Below the pieces are notes generated by a model. It saw only the letters and a list, made by a program, of their open reading frames with translations. It ran no database searches and was not told where the DNA came from. A stretch of 31,510 nucleotides of DNA from JAUVYV01 sp964585535 (GTDB lineage Bacteria; Planctomycetota; Phycisphaerae; Sedimentisphaerales; Anaerobacaceae). The stretch is taken from NCBI GenBank assembly GCA_964585535.1, contig CAZPDW010000003.1, positions 1 to 31,510 on the forward strand, in the 5' to 3' direction. The translations under genes were made by a program, and so were the position numbers. Below, one piece after another: positions 31,128 through 31,510 of the stretch (position 1 is the first letter of the stretch; every line of letters begins with the position of its first letter).

Positions 31128-31191
31128 CTTTTGCTCTTTTGCACTTTTGCTCTTTTGCTCTTATGCTCTTTTGCACTTATGCTCTTTCATA
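31128..31191. repeat. 8-bp tandem array (CTTTTGCT type), eight units
   Basis: Eight uninterrupted 8-base units: CTTTTGCT, CTTTTGCA, CTTTTGCT, CTTTTGCT, CTTATGCT, CTTTTGCA, CTTATGCT, CTTTCATA. Only the fourth and last bases vary in the first seven. It is the same family, in inverse orientation, as the array at 7101-7147. Confidence 0.85.
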
Positions 31192-31260
31192 AGCAAAACT
31201 AATACTACAGCCGCCAAAATCGCCCCATTTTTTCCAATAAAACGCCCGCTTTTCACCCTG

Positions 31261-31310
31261 TTTTTCCAAAGTTTTCCAAAATTTTCCAAAATTTTCGCAA
31301 ATTTTACACC
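31261..31310. repeat. 10-bp phased A/T-tract array
   Basis: Five 10-base blocks in register: TTTTTCCAAA, GTTTTCCAAA, ATTTTCCAAA, ATTTTCGCAA, ATTTTACACC. This gives AAAATTTT-type tracts repeated once per helical turn, the classic pattern for intrinsically curved DNA. Confidence 0.75.
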
Positions 31311-31510
31311 CTTTTTTGCCCCTATAACCCGCATATCTTACCCATTTTAACCCCCGAACCGCATTTTAAGCCCAAAAACAGCTTCCCCCTCCAAAGTTTT
31401 CCGCATTTCGCCCGCTACTATTAGTTTTTCTTATAGTCCGCCGCAGCAAAAATCCCCTTTTTTGCTGTTATCTTCCCTGAAAATGGCAAAAGCGCCGCCT
31501 CGCTGTACAC

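Larger units (their letters stand above)
30760..31510. other. Gene-free pyrimidine-rich region at the right end
   Basis: About 750 bases with strong C/T bias on the plus strand and no credible gene. It holds the promoter and leader of the dockerin-type gene (30760-30992), a hairpin near 31042-31069 (CCCCTTG/CAAGGGG), an 8-bp tandem array (31128-31191) and a phased 10-bp array (31261-31310). A 109-codon frame at 31021-31350 is the translation of these repeats. The 10-mer CTCGCTGTAC occurs at 31087-31096 and again at 31499-31508. Confidence 0.55.

Noticed and set aside
31021..31350. 109-codon plus-strand open frame
   Set aside because: It reads through the 8-bp and 10-bp repeats and consists of Phe/Leu/Ser repeats; no start signal.
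31087..31508. Direct repeat of the 10-mer CTCGCTGTAC
   Set aside because: Only two copies about 400 bases apart with no extended similarity; not enough for an attachment site or repeat call.

Overview
The window looks like a chromosomal segment of a carbohydrate-degrading bacterium, most likely a planctomycete of the Phycisphaerae/Sedimentisphaerales type. This is inferred from gene style, not from a marker tree: several twin-arginine secreted oxidoreductases and isomerases, a sulfatase, large glycoside hydrolases, a secreted protein with a dockerin/EF-hand-like segment, and many degenerate 7-8 bp tandem repeats between genes. I see no rRNA, tRNA, CRISPR array, phage gene, integrase or transposase.

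Layout. 1-1.7 kb: a STAS-domain protein and RNase III (rnc). 1.7-4.6 kb (minus): a tightly coupled operon of a SurA/PpiD-like membrane-anchored protein and two small membrane proteins. 5.0-7.0 kb: a TIM-barrel sugar isomerase and two convergent glycine-zipper lipoproteins. 7.2-11.1 kb (minus): a sugar-processing operon (Tat-exported TIM-barrel isomerase, Gfo/Idh/MocA oxidoreductase, DUF5060-type glycoside hydrolase). 11.2-14.6 kb: dapB, a small membrane protein, a CPBP protease (minus) and murA. 14.6-20 kb: a GH78-type alpha-L-rhamnosidase and a GH127-type beta-L-arabinofuranosidase joined by a 4-bp overlap, then a Tat-exported aldo/keto reductase. 20.4-24.2 kb: panB, then on the minus strand yjbQ and three membrane or lipoprotein genes of unknown role. 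24.3-27.8 kb: a secreted serpin, a small coiled-coil protein and a Tat/lipoprotein-type sulfatase. 28-30.8 kb (minus): two secreted cysteine-containing proteins of unknown function, one with a dockerin-like repeat. 30.8-31.5 kb: gene-free, pyrimidine-rich, repeat-filled DNA.

How it fits together. The rhamnosidase, arabinofuranosidase, DUF5060 hydrolase, sulfatase and the sugar oxidoreductases/isomerases suggest use of a complex plant or algal polysaccharide (pectin-like side chains are one option). They are interleaved with housekeeping genes for lysine/peptidoglycan precursors (dapB, murA), pantothenate (panB) and RNA processing (rnc).

The most unusual signals are non-coding: a minus-strand intrinsic terminator preceded by a CCUCCUCC stretch (possible small RNA with an anti-Shine-Dalgarno motif); 7-bp and 8-bp degenerate tandem arrays abutting or entering gene ends; a 10-bp phased A/T-tract array predicted to bend DNA; and a possible degenerate cyclic-di-GMP-riboswitch-like element upstream of the small coiled-coil gene. 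In proteins, RNase III has glycine in place of a normally conserved metal-binding aspartate. No clearly new multi-gene system was found.
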